Shown here piece by piece: positions 48,801 through 56,852 of a stretch of DNA of 64,000 bases. The translations under genes were made by a program, and so were the position numbers. The notes under the pieces were generated by a model that saw only the letters and a program-made list of their open reading frames with translations, had not been told where the DNA came from and searched no databases. Source of the stretch: Duganella zoogloeoides (lineage in GTDB: Bacteria > Pseudomonadota > Gammaproteobacteria > Burkholderiales > Burkholderiaceae_D); contig NZ_CP140152.1 in assembly GCF_034479515.1 (NCBI RefSeq), positions 5,022,001 to 5,086,000 of the forward strand. Reading direction: 5' to 3'. The stretch's first letter is position 1; each line of letters opens with the position of its first letter.

Positions 48801-51800
48801 CGAACCGCCCTGGCCATCGCTGACCGTGTACGTAAAGCTGTCGGCGCCGTTGTAGTTGGCCGCTGGCGTGTAGAGATAAGTGCCGTCGGGGTTGACGACG
48901 ACCGTGCCGTGGCCAGGGTCGCTGCCCTTGCCGTAGGTGAGCGTGTCGCCATCGACGTCGGTCGCCACTGGCAAGGTACCGGTTTTGACGGTGTCTTCGC
49001 TGGTGGTAATCGTCGTGCCGCTGCCGACCGGGGCGTCGTTGACCGGGCTGATGGTGATCGCGACCGTGTAGGTGTTCGAACCGCCTTGGCCATCGCTGAC
49101 CGTGTACGTAAAGCTGTCGGCGCCGTTATAGTTGGCGACTGGCGTATAGGTATAGGTGCCGTCGGCGTTGACCACCACCACGCCATGCGCCGGGTCGGTC
49201 GCCCTCGTGTAGGTGACGGTATCGCCATCGATATCGCTTGCCACTGGCAGTGTGCCGGTTTTGACCGTATCTTCGTTCAGCGTGATGCTGTCGTTTCCTG
49301 CCACCGGTGCGTCGTTGACCGGGCTCACCGTGATTGCCACCGTGTAGGTATTCGAACCGCCATTTCCGTCGCTGACGGTGTAGGTGAAGCTGTCGGCGCC
49401 GTTGTAGTTGGCCGCTGGCGTGTACGTGTAAGTACCGTCGGCGTTGACCACCACCACGCCATGCGCCGGGTCGGTCGCCTTCGTGTAAGTCACCGTATCG
49501 CCGTCGATATCGCTCGCCACCGGCAGGGTACCGGTCTTGACGGTGTCTTCGCTGGTGGTGATCGACGTGCCGCTGCCCACCGGTGCGTCGTTCACCGGGC
49601 TGACGGTGATGGTAACCGTGTAGGTGTTGCTGCCGCCGTTGCCATCGCTGACGGTATAGGTAAAGCTGTCGGCGCCATTGTAGTTGGCGGCCGGCGTATA
49701 GGTGTAGGTGCCGTCAGCGTTGACCACCACCGTGCCATGGGCCGGGTCACTGCCCTTGCCGTAGGTGATGGTGTCGCCATCGATGTCGGTGGCCGCCGGC
49801 AGGCTGCCGGTCTTGACCGTATCTTCGGCGGTGGTAATGGCCGTGCCTGAAGCAGTTGGCGCATCGTTGACCGGCGTGACATTGACCGACACCGTGTACG
49901 TGTTCGACGCACCCTGGCTGTCCGTGACTTTATAGGTAAAGCTGTCGGCGCCGTTGTAGTTGGCGGCCGGCAGGTAGATGTAGCTGCCATTCGGATTGAT
50001 GACGACAGTGCCGTGCGAGGCATCGGTCACGCGGGCATAAGTAACGGCACCGCCGTCCACATCCGTGGCGGCCGGCAGGTTGCCGGACTTGATGGTATCT
50101 TCCGCCGTCGTGATGCTGTCGTTGCCCGCTACCGGCGCATCGTTGACCGGGCTGACGGTAATGGCCACCGTGTAGGTGTTGCTGCCGCCATTGCCATCGC
50201 TGACGGTATAGGTAAAGCTGTCGGCGCCATTGTAGTTGGCGGCCGGCGTAAAGGTGTAGGTGCCGTCGGCATTGACCACCACCGTGCCATGGGCCGGATC
50301 GCTGCCCTTGCCGTAGGTGACGGTATCGCCGTCGACATCGGTCGCGGTTGGCAGGGTGCCGGTCTTGACCGTGTCTTCATTTGTCGTGATCGCCGTGCCG
50401 GAGGCCACCGGCTTGTCGTTGACCGGCGTGACGTTGACCGACACCGTATAGGTGTTCGACGCGCCATGGCTGTCCGTTACCTTGTACGTGAAGCTGTCGC
50501 TGCCGTTGTAGTTCGCTGCCGGGATATACAGATAGCTGCCGTCGTCGTTGACGACTACACGGCCATGCGCGGGCGCCGTGCCCGTGCTGTAGATGAAGGT
50601 GTCGCCTTCCAGGTCGGTGGCGGCCGGCAAGGTGCCCGACTTGATGGTGTCTTCCGCCGTGGTGATGCTGTCGTTGCCCGCTACCGGCGCATCGTTGACC
50701 GGGCTGACGGTAATGGCCACCGTGTAGGTGTTGCTGCCGCCGTTGCCATCGCTGACGGTATAGGTAAAGCTGTCGGCGCCATTGTAGTTGGCGGCCGGCG
50801 TATAGGTGTAGGTGCCGTCAGCGTTGACCACCACCGTGCCATGGGCCGGGTCACTGCCCTTGCCGTAGGTGATGGTGTCGCCATCGATGTCGGTGGCCGC
50901 CGGCAGGCTGCCGGTCTTGACCGTATCTTCGGCGGTGGTAATGGCCGTGCCTGAAGCAGTCGGCGCATCGTTGACCGGCGTGACATTGACCAACACCGTG
51001 TACGTGTTCGACGCACCCTGGCTGTCCGTGACTTTATAGGTAAAGCTGTCGGCGCCGTTGTAGTTGGCGGCCGGCAGGTAGATGTAGCTGCCATTCGGAT
51101 TGATGACGACAGTGCCGTGCGAGGCATCAGTCACGCGGGCATAAGTAACGGCATCGCCGTCCACATCCGTGGCGGCCGGCAGGTTGCCGGACTTGATGGT
51201 GTCTTCCGCCGTCGTGATGCTGTCGTTGCCCGCTACCGGCGCATCGTTGACCGGGCTGACGGTAATGGCCACCGTGTAGGTGTTGCTGCCGCCATTGCCA
51301 TCGCTAACGGTATAGGTAAAGCTGTCGGCGCCATTGTAGTTGGCGGCCGGCGTATAGGTGTAGGTGCCGTCGGCATTGACCACCACCGTGCCATGGGCCG
51401 GATCGCTGCCCTTGCCGTAGGTGACGGTATCGCCGTCGACATCGGTCGCGGTTGGCAGGGTGCCGGTCTTGACCGTGTCTTCATTTGTCGTGATCGCCGT
51501 GCCGGAGGCCACCGGCTTGTCGTTGACCGGCGTGACGTTGACCGACACCGTATAGGTGTTCGACGCGCCATGGCTGTCCGTTACCTTGTACGTGAAGCTG
51601 TCGCTGCCGTTGTAGTTCGCTGCCGGGATATACAGATAGCTGCCGTCGTCGTTGACGACTACACGGCCATGCGCGGGCGCCGTGCCCGTGCTGTAGATGA
51701 AGGTGTCGCCTTCCAGGTCGGTGGCGGCCGGCAAGGTGCCCGACTTGATGGTGTCTTCCGCCGTGGTGATGCTGTCGTTGCCCGCTACCGGCGCATCGTT

Positions 51801-54173
51801 GACCGGGCTGACGGTAATGGCCACCGTGTAGGTGTTGCTGCCGCCGTTGCCATCGCTGACGGTATAGGTAAAGCTGTCGGCGCCATTGTAGTTGGCGGCC
51901 GCCGTATAGGTGTAGGTGCCGTCAGCATTGACCACCACCGTGCCATGGGCCGGGTCACTGGCCTTGCCGTAGGTGATGGTGTCGCCATCGATGTCGGTGG
52001 CCGCCGGCAGGCTGCCGGACTTGACCGTATCTTCGGCGGTGGTAATGGCCGTGCCGGATGCCGTTGGCGCATCGTTGACCGGTGTGACATTGACCGTCAC
52101 GGTGTACGTATTCGAGGCGCCCTTGCTGTCGGTGACGGTGTAATTGAAGCTGTCGGCGCCGTTGTAGTTGGCGGCCGGCGTGTAGATGTAGGTGCCGCCG
52201 GCGCTGACCGTCAGGGTGCCATGGGCAGGATTGGTGGCCTTGGCATAGGTAAAGGTATCACCATCGAGGTCGGTACCCGCCGGCAGGCTGCCGGTCATGG
52301 GCAGGTCTTCGCTGGTGGTGATGGTGGTGTCCGATGCCGTCGGCGCGCGGTTGGCAGGGTCCGCAAAATCGACCACGATATCGGCACGCGCCGCGCCCGT
52401 GACGGCGCTGGCCAGCACGCCGCTGAACGCCCCATTGCCGAAGCTGACGCCAAAGTTGCTGATGTCATTCGCATTGGCGTGCGCGCTGGCATTGCCGGTG
52501 AAGGTCAGGGTGGCGGTGGTGGCGCTGGTGCGGGTGATCTCGGCCGTCAGGCCCGCCGGGGTATTGCTGAAAGTAACGCCGGACAGCGCCGCGCCATTGC
52601 TGCCGCTGAAAGTGCCGTTGGCCAGCGTGATGGTCGCGCTCATCGTGATCGAGCCATCGTTGGCGGTCGCTTCGGTGAAATTGGTGGTGCTGTACGTCAG
52701 GCGCGCGGCCGGAGAGTCGACGATGGTCGTCGCACTGCCCCATGCCGGCCCCACGCTGAAATCGAGCGCAAAATAGGCAGTCCCGTTCAGCGTACCGCTC
52801 CCTGCAGTATTGACACCCGACTTGATCTGGAACGAACTCATCGAATCGTAGTACACCTTGACGCGGTATTCGTCCTGGGCAATCGGCCCATTATTCACGC
52901 CAGTTGCCGACACATACTGGAACGTCACCGAGCCGTCGGCCTGGGTCGTGGGCACCAGCTTGGTATTGTTCGACAATTCGTAGCGGGAGAAACCTTTGAA
53001 CTGCTGATACTGGCGGTCGGTGTTGCTGGAGCCTACGCCGTCGATATCATACGAATTGACGGCCACGTTTTGCAGCGTGACGGCGGTGCCGGTACCCACG
53101 CCGGTATAGGTGCCGGCCTTGTAGAAGTCGACGGTGAAGGTAGCGCCGCCACCCGAGGCGGATACCACCATGTTCGGCTGGAAGTATGCACTGGTACTCG
53201 ACGGATTGCTGGTTGAATCATAGTTGCTGATGGTGGCGCGGTCCAGCGTGGTGGTCACCACCGCGTCGATGGCCCGGCCATTGATGGTGATCACGCTGTT
53301 AAAGCGCACCACGTTGCCGTTCGATTTGCCGTCGCCGATGATGTTGGTAAAGCCGGTGCCGGTACCATTGAACACCAGCTGCTGCCAGTTGGCGTTATAC
53401 ACGGTATCGACCGCCAGTTCGCCCTGCCAGCCCGCGCGGTCCAGTACCAGCGCGGCCGTCTCGATGCCGCCATGCTGCGCTTCCAGGGTCCAGTTGCCGG
53501 CAAACGCCTGCGAGCCGGTGATGTCGGTCGAGGCGGCCACGTCGGCCTGGGTCAGTTGCGCCAGGCGATCGACGAACGCCAGGCCGGCCGCGCCATCGGC
53601 CACATCGCAGCCATAAATCAGCAAGTCGCCACCGGCCGTGAGCGACTGGCCCAGTTGCGTCAGCTGGTCGCGGTATTGCTCGATATTGGCGCCCGAAATC
53701 GTGCTGCCGAGCTCGATCTGACCAGCCGAGCCGTGCGTGACCAGGTGGATCGCATCGACCGGCGCATGGCCTTGCAAGGCCGCCAGCATTTGCTGCAAGC
53801 CGTCGCGGGTATGGTCCAGCACCACCACTTCGACGCCATCGCGCACACCGGCCACCAGTTGCTGCAAATTGGTCACGTTATCTTCGATAAAGACGATTTC
53901 ATGACGGGTTTGCTCGGTCGGGCCCGCCACCGCCGCCGGCGCCTTGACTGCGGCAGCGGCCTTTTCGGCGGCAGCGCGTTCGGCCGCCGCGTTGTCGGCT
54001 GCGGCGTGCTCGGCCGATGCCCTGGCACTCACGGCGGTATCGACCGCCGCACCGTCAAACATGATGCGCTGTTCTAGCACCAGTGGCGCCGGGCCGCGAC
54101 GCTGGAGTGCGCGGCGGGCGGTGGCGACTGGAGGGAGGGAAGCTTCAATGACGGTGCGGTCCGTTTTTTTCAT
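45837..54173 (-). CDS. Giant DUF4347/cadherin-like tandem-repeat protein, probable surface protein (2778 aa)
   Basis: No Sec-type hydrophobic signal is visible. An LEPR-like motif LEQRIMFDGAA lies at residues 33-43, then an Ala/Glu-rich linker, a DUF4347 domain (about 91-250; HLVTHGSAG with His147, IYGCDVADG with Cys189), an Ig-like region to 607, and exactly 20 cadherin-like repeats of 92 residues (608-2447). The C terminus has an Ig-type domain, a Pro-rich spacer and a second Ig-like domain ending near residue 2755. No RTX nonapeptide GGxGxD repeats or LPXTG anchor occur. It is flanked within one operon by a TolC-like protein and two HlyD-like adaptors. The function is inferred as a surface or secreted adhesion-type protein. 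Confidence 0.9.
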   Translation of the reverse strand: MKKTDRTVIEASLPPVATARRALQRRGPAPLVLEQRIMFDGAAVDTAVSARASAEHAAADNAAAERAAAEKAAAAVKAPAAVAGPTEQTRHEIVFIEDNVTNLQQLVAGVRDGVEVVVLDHTRDGLQQMLAALQGHAPVDAIHLVTHGSAGQIELGSTISGANIEQYRDQLTQLGQSLTAGGDLLIYGCDVADGAAGLAFVDRLAQLTQADVAASTDITGSQAFAGNWTLEAQHGGIETAALVLDRAGWQGELAVDTVYNANWQQLVFNGTGTGFTNIIGDGKSNGNVVRFNSVITINGRAIDAVVTTTLDRATISNYDSTSNPSSTSAYFQPNMVVSASGGGATFTVDFYKAGTYTGVGTGTAVTLQNVAVNSYDIDGVGSSNTDRQYQQFKGFSRYELSNNTKLVPTTQADGSVTFQYVSATGVNNGPIAQDEYRVKVYYDSMSSFQIKSGVNTAGSGTLNGTAYFALDFSVGPAWGSATTIVDSPAARLTYSTTNFTEATANDGSITMSATITLANGTFSGSNGAALSGVTFSNTPAGLTAEITRTSATTATLTFTGNASAHANANDISNFGVSFGNGAFSGVLASAVTGAARADIVVDFADPANRAPTASDTTITTSEDLPMTGSLPAGTDLDGDTFTYAKATNPAHGTLTVSAGGTYIYTPAANYNGADSFNYTVTDSKGASNTYTVTVNVTPVNDAPTASGTAITTAEDTVKSGSLPAATDIDGDTITYGKASDPAHGTVVVNADGTYTYTAAANYNGADSFTYTVSDGNGGSNTYTVAITVSPVNDAPVAGNDSITTAEDTIKSGTLPAATDLEGDTFIYSTGTAPAHGRVVVNDDGSYLYIPAANYNGSDSFTYKVTDSHGASNTYTVSVNVTPVNDKPVASGTAITTNEDTVKTGTLPTATDVDGDTVTYGKGSDPAHGTVVVNADGTYTYTPAANYNGADSFTYTVSDGNGGSNTYTVAITVSPVNDAPVAGNDSITTAEDTIKSGNLPAATDVDGDAVTYARVTDASHGTVVINPNGSYIYLPAANYNGADSFTYKVTDSQGASNTYTVLVNVTPVNDAPTASGTAITTAEDTVKTGSLPAATDIDGDTITYGKGSDPAHGTVVVNADGTYTYTPAANYNGADSFTYTVSDGNGGSNTYTVAITVSPVNDAPVAGNDSITTAEDTIKSGTLPAATDLEGDTFIYSTGTAPAHGRVVVNDDGSYLYIPAANYNGSDSFTYKVTDSHGASNTYTVSVNVTPVNDKPVASGTAITTNEDTVKTGTLPTATDVDGDTVTYGKGSDPAHGTVVVNADGTYTFTPAANYNGADSFTYTVSDGNGGSNTYTVAITVSPVNDAPVAGNDSITTAEDTIKSGNLPAATDVDGGAVTYARVTDASHGTVVINPNGSYIYLPAANYNGADSFTYKVTDSQGASNTYTVSVNVTPVNDAPTASGTAITTAEDTVKTGSLPAATDIDGDTITYGKGSDPAHGTVVVNADGTYTYTPAANYNGADSFTYTVSDGNGGSNTYTVTITVSPVNDAPVGSGTSITTSEDTVKTGTLPVASDIDGDTVTYTKATDPAHGVVVVNADGTYTYTPAANYNGADSFTYTVSDGNGGSNTYTVAITVSPVNDAPVAGNDSITLNEDTVKTGTLPVASDIDGDTVTYTRATDPAHGVVVVNADGTYTYTPVANYNGADSFTYTVSDGQGGSNTYTVAITISPVNDAPVGSGTTITTSEDTVKTGTLPVATDVDGDTLTYGKGSDPGHGTVVVNPDGTYLYTPAANYNGADSFTYTVSDGQGGSNTYTVAITVSPVNDAPVGSGTTITTSEDTVKTGTLPVATDVDGDTLTYGKGSDPAHGTVVVNPDGTYLYTPAANYNGADSFTYTVNDGQGGSNTYTVTITISPVNDAPVGSGTTITTSEDTVKTGTLPVASDIDGDTVTYTKATDPAHGVVVVNADGTYTYTPAANYNGADSFTYTVSDGNGGSNTYTVAITVSPVNDAPVAGNDSISLNEDTVKTGTLPVATDIDGDSVTYTKATDPAHGVVVVNADGTYTYTPAANYNGADSFTYTVSDGHGGSNTYTVAITVSPVNDAPVGSGTTITTSEDTVKTGTLPVATDVDGDTLTYGKGSDPAHGTVVVNPDGTYLYTPAANYNGADSFSYTVSDGHGGSNTYTVAITISPVNDAPVGSGTTITTSEDTVKTGTLPVATDVDGDTLTYGKGSDPAHGMVVVNPDGTYLYTPAANYNGADSFTYTVSDGQGGSNTYTVAITVSPVNDAPVGSGTTITTSEDTVKTATLPVATDVDGDTLTYGKGSDPAHGTVVVNPDGTYLYTPAANYNGADSFTYTVSDGQGGSNTYTVAINISPVNDAPTAADSTVTVNEDQVLSGALPAVVDVDGDTATYGKASDPAHGTLVVNANGTYIYTPAANFNGADSFTYTVSDGNGGSTTYTVNITVNPVNDAPVAPGSVPAPVDLSAGVAMPTLTVPAFTDIDNASLNYTATLANGDALPAWLVFDPATRTFSGTPATDAAGSYTVVVRASDGTASSSVAVNFTVLPLPPQPVLAPEPVAVPAPVVVEAPPVPAPLPVAALPPLPTFVPSPEIVDTRINADAPSNLAGSEAPQLDGQGTRATELSGEYRRSAEMSDLYTDNNGFRTVVATAENPALMLFQGVPDQYTENGRAMTVTIPSDAFVHTKSDAVVRLAATLQDGRPLPAWMQFDAQTGKFTGEVPKGLVGEVRVKLIARDINGHEATALFRINVGQAKTAMGKSGLSEQLRQVSAVNAAYRVRA
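47385..49592 (-). repeat. Second 1104-bp duplication, units 11-14 and 15-18
   Basis: Units 11-14 (48489-49592) and 15-18 (47385-48488) are another pair of four-unit blocks. Bases from 48241 match those from 49345 (offset 1104) over at least 200 bases. Units 13, 14, 17, 18 and 19 are all close variants of one class. Confidence 0.85.
49593..50696 (-). repeat. 1104-bp higher-order repeat copy, units 7-10
   Basis: Units 7-10 repeat units 3-6 (50697-51800) with only about four residue changes in 368. The two copies are directly adjacent and nearly identical at DNA level, e.g. bases 49681-49740 match 50785-50844. This is a recent tandem duplication of a four-unit block. Confidence 0.9.
50697..51800 (-). 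repeat. 1104-bp higher-order repeat copy, units 3-6
   Basis: Partner of the copy at 49593-50696. Unit 2 (51801-52076) is in turn the same class as units 6 and 10, so the four-unit period extends one unit further. Confidence 0.9.
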
Positions 54174-54208
54174 GGCGTACTTTTATCGGTAAGTTTTTTT
54201 TCGGTAAT

Positions 54209-55030
54209 TTATTTGCCGGCGGGAGGCGTCAGGGCTACTCGTCCGCTCATGCCTGCGATCAATTCGGGGAAGCGTCCATCGATGGCGGCCGACAGCTTGA
54301 CCGACTGGCTGACCGGATCGACACGGGCGCCGATGCGCTGCACCTTGGCCGGATAGGTCTTGCCGGTTTCATCGATCGCCACCTGGAAGGCGTAGCCGGG
54401 CTTGAGCCAGGCCAGCCAGCGCGAGGGCACGATGAATTCCAGTTCCAGCGAAGAATCATCGATGATTTCCAGTAGCGCCTGGCCCGGCTGCACATATTGC
54501 TGCTCGCGCACCTTCTGCTCGGTCACGCGGCCGGAAAATGGCGCTTGCAAGCTGCATTTGCCGATCACTGCCGCGCCATAGGCCAGTTCCGCGCGGGCCT
54601 TGGCCACCTCGGATTCCGACACTTCCAGCTCCACCTTGCCGATCGAGCGCAGCTCTTCCAGGCGCTTGTTGGCGTTGAAGGTATGTTCGGCCGCCGACAG
54701 CATGGCCTTGGCTTTTTCTCGCTGGGCCTGCTGCATCGAGCAGTCGAGCGCGACCAGGGTCTGGCCGGCGCGGAAACTGCCGCCTTCGGTCACCGCGATG
54801 CGGCTGATCTTGGCGCCCACTTCAGCGGCGATGGTGGTGTAGCGGCGCGGCGCCAGCTGGGCGCGCACTTCCTGGCGCTCCACGGCCGCACGCGGTGCTG
54901 CGGCGGCTGGCGCAACCGGACGCGGTGCTGCGGCGGCCGGCACCGGCGCCGCAGCCGGCGCGGCCCACGCCGGCGCGGCCAGCGCAGCAGCCAGCACCAG
55001 GCCGGTCAGACCAAGAGGACGCACCATCAT
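54209..55030 (-). CDS. Periplasmic adaptor subunit (HlyD/RND membrane-fusion family)
   Basis: 273 residues. A Sec signal peptide (LGLTGLVLAAALAAPAWA) is followed by an Ala/Pro-rich linker. The adaptor body starts IAAEVGAKISRIAVTEGGSF, with a biotinyl-lipoyl domain, a short coiled-coil hairpin, and LQAPFSGRVTEQKV. The soluble periplasmic form contrasts with the membrane-anchored adaptor downstream of the giant gene. The ATG at 55030 shares a base with the upstream stop (TGATG); a GTG at 55033 is also possible. The giant gene begins 35 bases downstream. It is the second gene in the operon. Confidence 0.88.
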   Translation of the reverse strand: MMVRPLGLTGLVLAAALAAPAWAAPAAAPVPAAAAPRPVAPAAAAPRAAVERQEVRAQLAPRRYTTIAAEVGAKISRIAVTEGGSFRAGQTLVALDCSMQQAQREKAKAMLSAAEHTFNANKRLEELRSIGKVELEVSESEVAKARAELAYGAAVIGKCSLQAPFSGRVTEQKVREQQYVQPGQALLEIIDDSSLELEFIVPSRWLAWLKPGYAFQVAIDETGKTYPAKVQRIGARVDPVSQSVKLSAAIDGRFPELIAGMSGRVALTPPAGK

Positions 55031-56544
55031 CACTTGGCCACCGCCGGCGCCTGCACGCCCTGGCTCCAGCCAGCCATGGACGCGCCGACTTCACTGGTTA
55101 ACTGTTCCAGCGACATATCGGTCACGCTGCCCAGCACCGGTTCCAGGCCCAGCGTGGCTTGCACCTTGCTGGCCGAGGCTTGCAGTTGCGCCAGCGACTG
55201 GTAGCGGCGCAGCAGGCTCAAAATGGCGGTGGTGCTGTTGGCAACCTGCTCCAGCTTGCTCTGGGTCTGGGCCTTGCCGCGATTCTTGACATGCGCGTCG
55301 ATCTTGGCATCGGCTTGCCAGATTTCATCGGCGCGCAGATATTGCTTGTAAGCGATCTGGTATTGCAGGCGCGACAAGTGCACTTGTGCCAGCACGGTCA
55401 TTTGCGCCGTGATGCGGCGCTGGTCCGCCAGTTTCACACCCGCTTCGGCCAGGCGCTTTTGTGCCGGCCCCGAGAACAGGTTGAACAGGTTGTACGACAG
55501 GTGAACGCCGGCATCGTTCCAGCGGTTGTTGATCATGTAGCGGTCGCTGTCGTAACGCAGGTCGTAGTTGAAGGACAGGTTCGGGAACAGGCGCAGCATC
55601 ACGCGGCGCGTCTCTTCGGTAGCGATGCGGGCGTTGTAGAACTGCTCGCGGATGTCGGCGTTCTGGGTTACCGCCAGCTCTTCCATGCGCTCGACCGGCA
55701 TGTCCAGCATGGTCACGTCCACCTTGTCACCGGGGTCGCGCACTTCCAGCACCTGGCCCAGCGGGGCGTTGATCAGGTGCGCCAGCTCGACGCGGCCCGA
55801 CGACAGTTCCTGCTCGATGCTTTCCAGCAGGCGCAGGTTTTCCAGCAACTGGCGCTGGTAGCGCAGCGAATCGACGGGCGAACGCAGGCGTTCCGATTCC
55901 GCCTTGCGCGCATCCTTCAACGCGGCTTCGGCCAGCACGATGGTTTCCTGGACTTCCACGCGCAGCTTTTGCGCGCTGGCAGTGCGCCAGAACGCCGTGC
56001 GCACGTCCTGGATCAGCGTATGCATGGCCTTGCGGCGACGCTCGGCAGCGATATTGACGCGGTCGGCGCTTTGCCTGGCGGTGATGTAGCTCATGCCGAA
56101 GTCGAGCGCGTTCCAGGTCAGGCCCAGGTCGTATGCCGCATGGTTGCGCTCGGAGGAAATATACGGATTGGCCAGCGATGGCTTGCCCGTCACCGAATCC
56201 ACACTGCGCGTAATCAGCTCTTCATTGCGGGTGGTGTAGCCGGCATTGGCCATCAGGCGCGGCAGCATGTCCCAGCTGGCATTGTCGAACTGGTTCATCG
56301 CCAGCGCTTCTTCCATCAAGCGCGTGCGGCGCTCGAGGTTGTACTTCAACGCCCGTGCAATCGCCTCATCCATCGACAACGCGCCCGACACCGGCGGCAC
56401 GTTGTCCATCGCCGTCTGGCGATCGAGGGTGGTTTGCGCTGCCAGGTCAGCGCTGGACAACGGTTGTACCTGGACGGTGCCGCACGCCGTCAGCATGACG
56501 GCGGCGCACGCCGCGACAGCGCGGGCGATGATTTTTTTTTGCAT
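55030..56544 (-). CDS. TolC-family outer-membrane lipoprotein
   Basis: 504 residues. A lipoprotein signal with lipobox LTAC is at about residues 18-21. The rest is the two-fold repeated helical-barrel pattern of TolC/outer-membrane factor proteins (ALKYNLERR, then DVRTAFWRTASAQK, ARIATEETRRVML and YQIAYKQYL). It should form the outer-membrane channel of the export machine. First gene of the five-gene operon; the start ATG lacks a good Shine-Dalgarno site. A candidate promoter is at 56622-56627. Confidence 0.9.
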   Translation of the reverse strand: MQKKIIARAVAACAAVMLTACGTVQVQPLSSADLAAQTTLDRQTAMDNVPPVSGALSMDEAIARALKYNLERRTRLMEEALAMNQFDNASWDMLPRLMANAGYTTRNEELITRSVDSVTGKPSLANPYISSERNHAAYDLGLTWNALDFGMSYITARQSADRVNIAAERRRKAMHTLIQDVRTAFWRTASAQKLRVEVQETIVLAEAALKDARKAESERLRSPVDSLRYQRQLLENLRLLESIEQELSSGRVELAHLINAPLGQVLEVRDPGDKVDVTMLDMPVERMEELAVTQNADIREQFYNARIATEETRRVMLRLFPNLSFNYDLRYDSDRYMINNRWNDAGVHLSYNLFNLFSGPAQKRLAEAGVKLADQRRITAQMTVLAQVHLSRLQYQIAYKQYLRADEIWQADAKIDAHVKNRGKAQTQSKLEQVANSTTAILSLLRRYQSLAQLQASASKVQATLGLEPVLGSVTDMSLEQLTSEVGASMAGWSQGVQAPAVAK

Positions 56545-56796
56545 GGAAAAAGGAAGAATGTTTGTGGAAGAATATGTTGCTTAGGAAATATACATTTCTA
56601 ATTGACAATACTGATTTCGAAATTATATTTTAAAGAAACATTTCTGCATAGATAAACAGGTGACTTTACAACACTTTTTTTTGATCTTTTGCAATTTAAT
56701 TTAACAATTTATTTTGCAACATTTTTATATCCATCATGAAAGTCACCCAGCATGAAACTGGTTTCACCCCATGTTATGGCCTGTTTTCGACAGGCG
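56545..56796. other. AT-rich intergenic region upstream of the TolC-like gene
   Basis: No gene seen. Together with the terminator this fills the 308-base gap between the operon and the RNase gene. Bases 56570-56750 are strikingly AT-rich in a GC-rich genome, with runs such as T8 at 56677-56684. It probably contains the operon promoter. It resembles a target for H-NS silencing; this is inference. Confidence 0.6.
56622..56627 (-). promoter_or_regulatory. Candidate -10 element for the secretion operon
   Basis: The minus strand reads TATAAT at 56627-56622, 78 bases before the TolC-like ATG. The region 17 bases upstream has no good -35 hexamer (TATGCA). It is a candidate only. Confidence 0.33.
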
Positions 56797-56835
56797 AAAA
56801 AAAATACCCGGCCAACCACTCCGGGTATTTTTTAA
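56797..56835 (-). terminator. Rho-independent terminator of the RNase II-family gene
   Basis: 11-bp stem AAAATACCCGG / CCGGGTATTTT (56801-56811 and 56821-56831) with a 9-base loop, followed on the minus strand by a U-rich run. It lies 22 bases past the nuclease stop codon. The symmetric A/T ends could also stop plus-strand transcription. Confidence 0.88.
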
Positions 56836-56852
56836 CAATTAACCAGTAGTTT

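Larger units (their letters stand above)
46833..52352 (-). repeat. Array of 20 in-frame 276-bp units in the giant gene
   Basis: Each unit encodes 92 residues beginning N-D-(A/K)-P and ending T-(P/V/S)-V. The boundary codon (AAC) occurs at 52352, 52076 and so on to 47108, always 276 bases apart, so no unit has an insertion or deletion. The array is 5520 bp. The units fall into several sequence classes, repeating with a period of four. Confidence 0.97.

Noticed and set aside
45669..49850. Very long open frame (1393 codons) on the plus strand
   Set aside because: It is antisense to the 276-bp repeats; repetition without stop codons in one unit keeps all units open. It has no family features and runs into the upstream adaptor gene.
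46833..52352. CRISPR array
   Set aside because: The units are long, in frame and protein-coding, with no short repeat/spacer structure and no cas genes.
45837..54173. RTX-type type I secretion substrate
   Set aside because: No glycine-rich calcium nonapeptides and no C-terminal RTX-like secretion signal were found, and no ABC exporter is adjacent.
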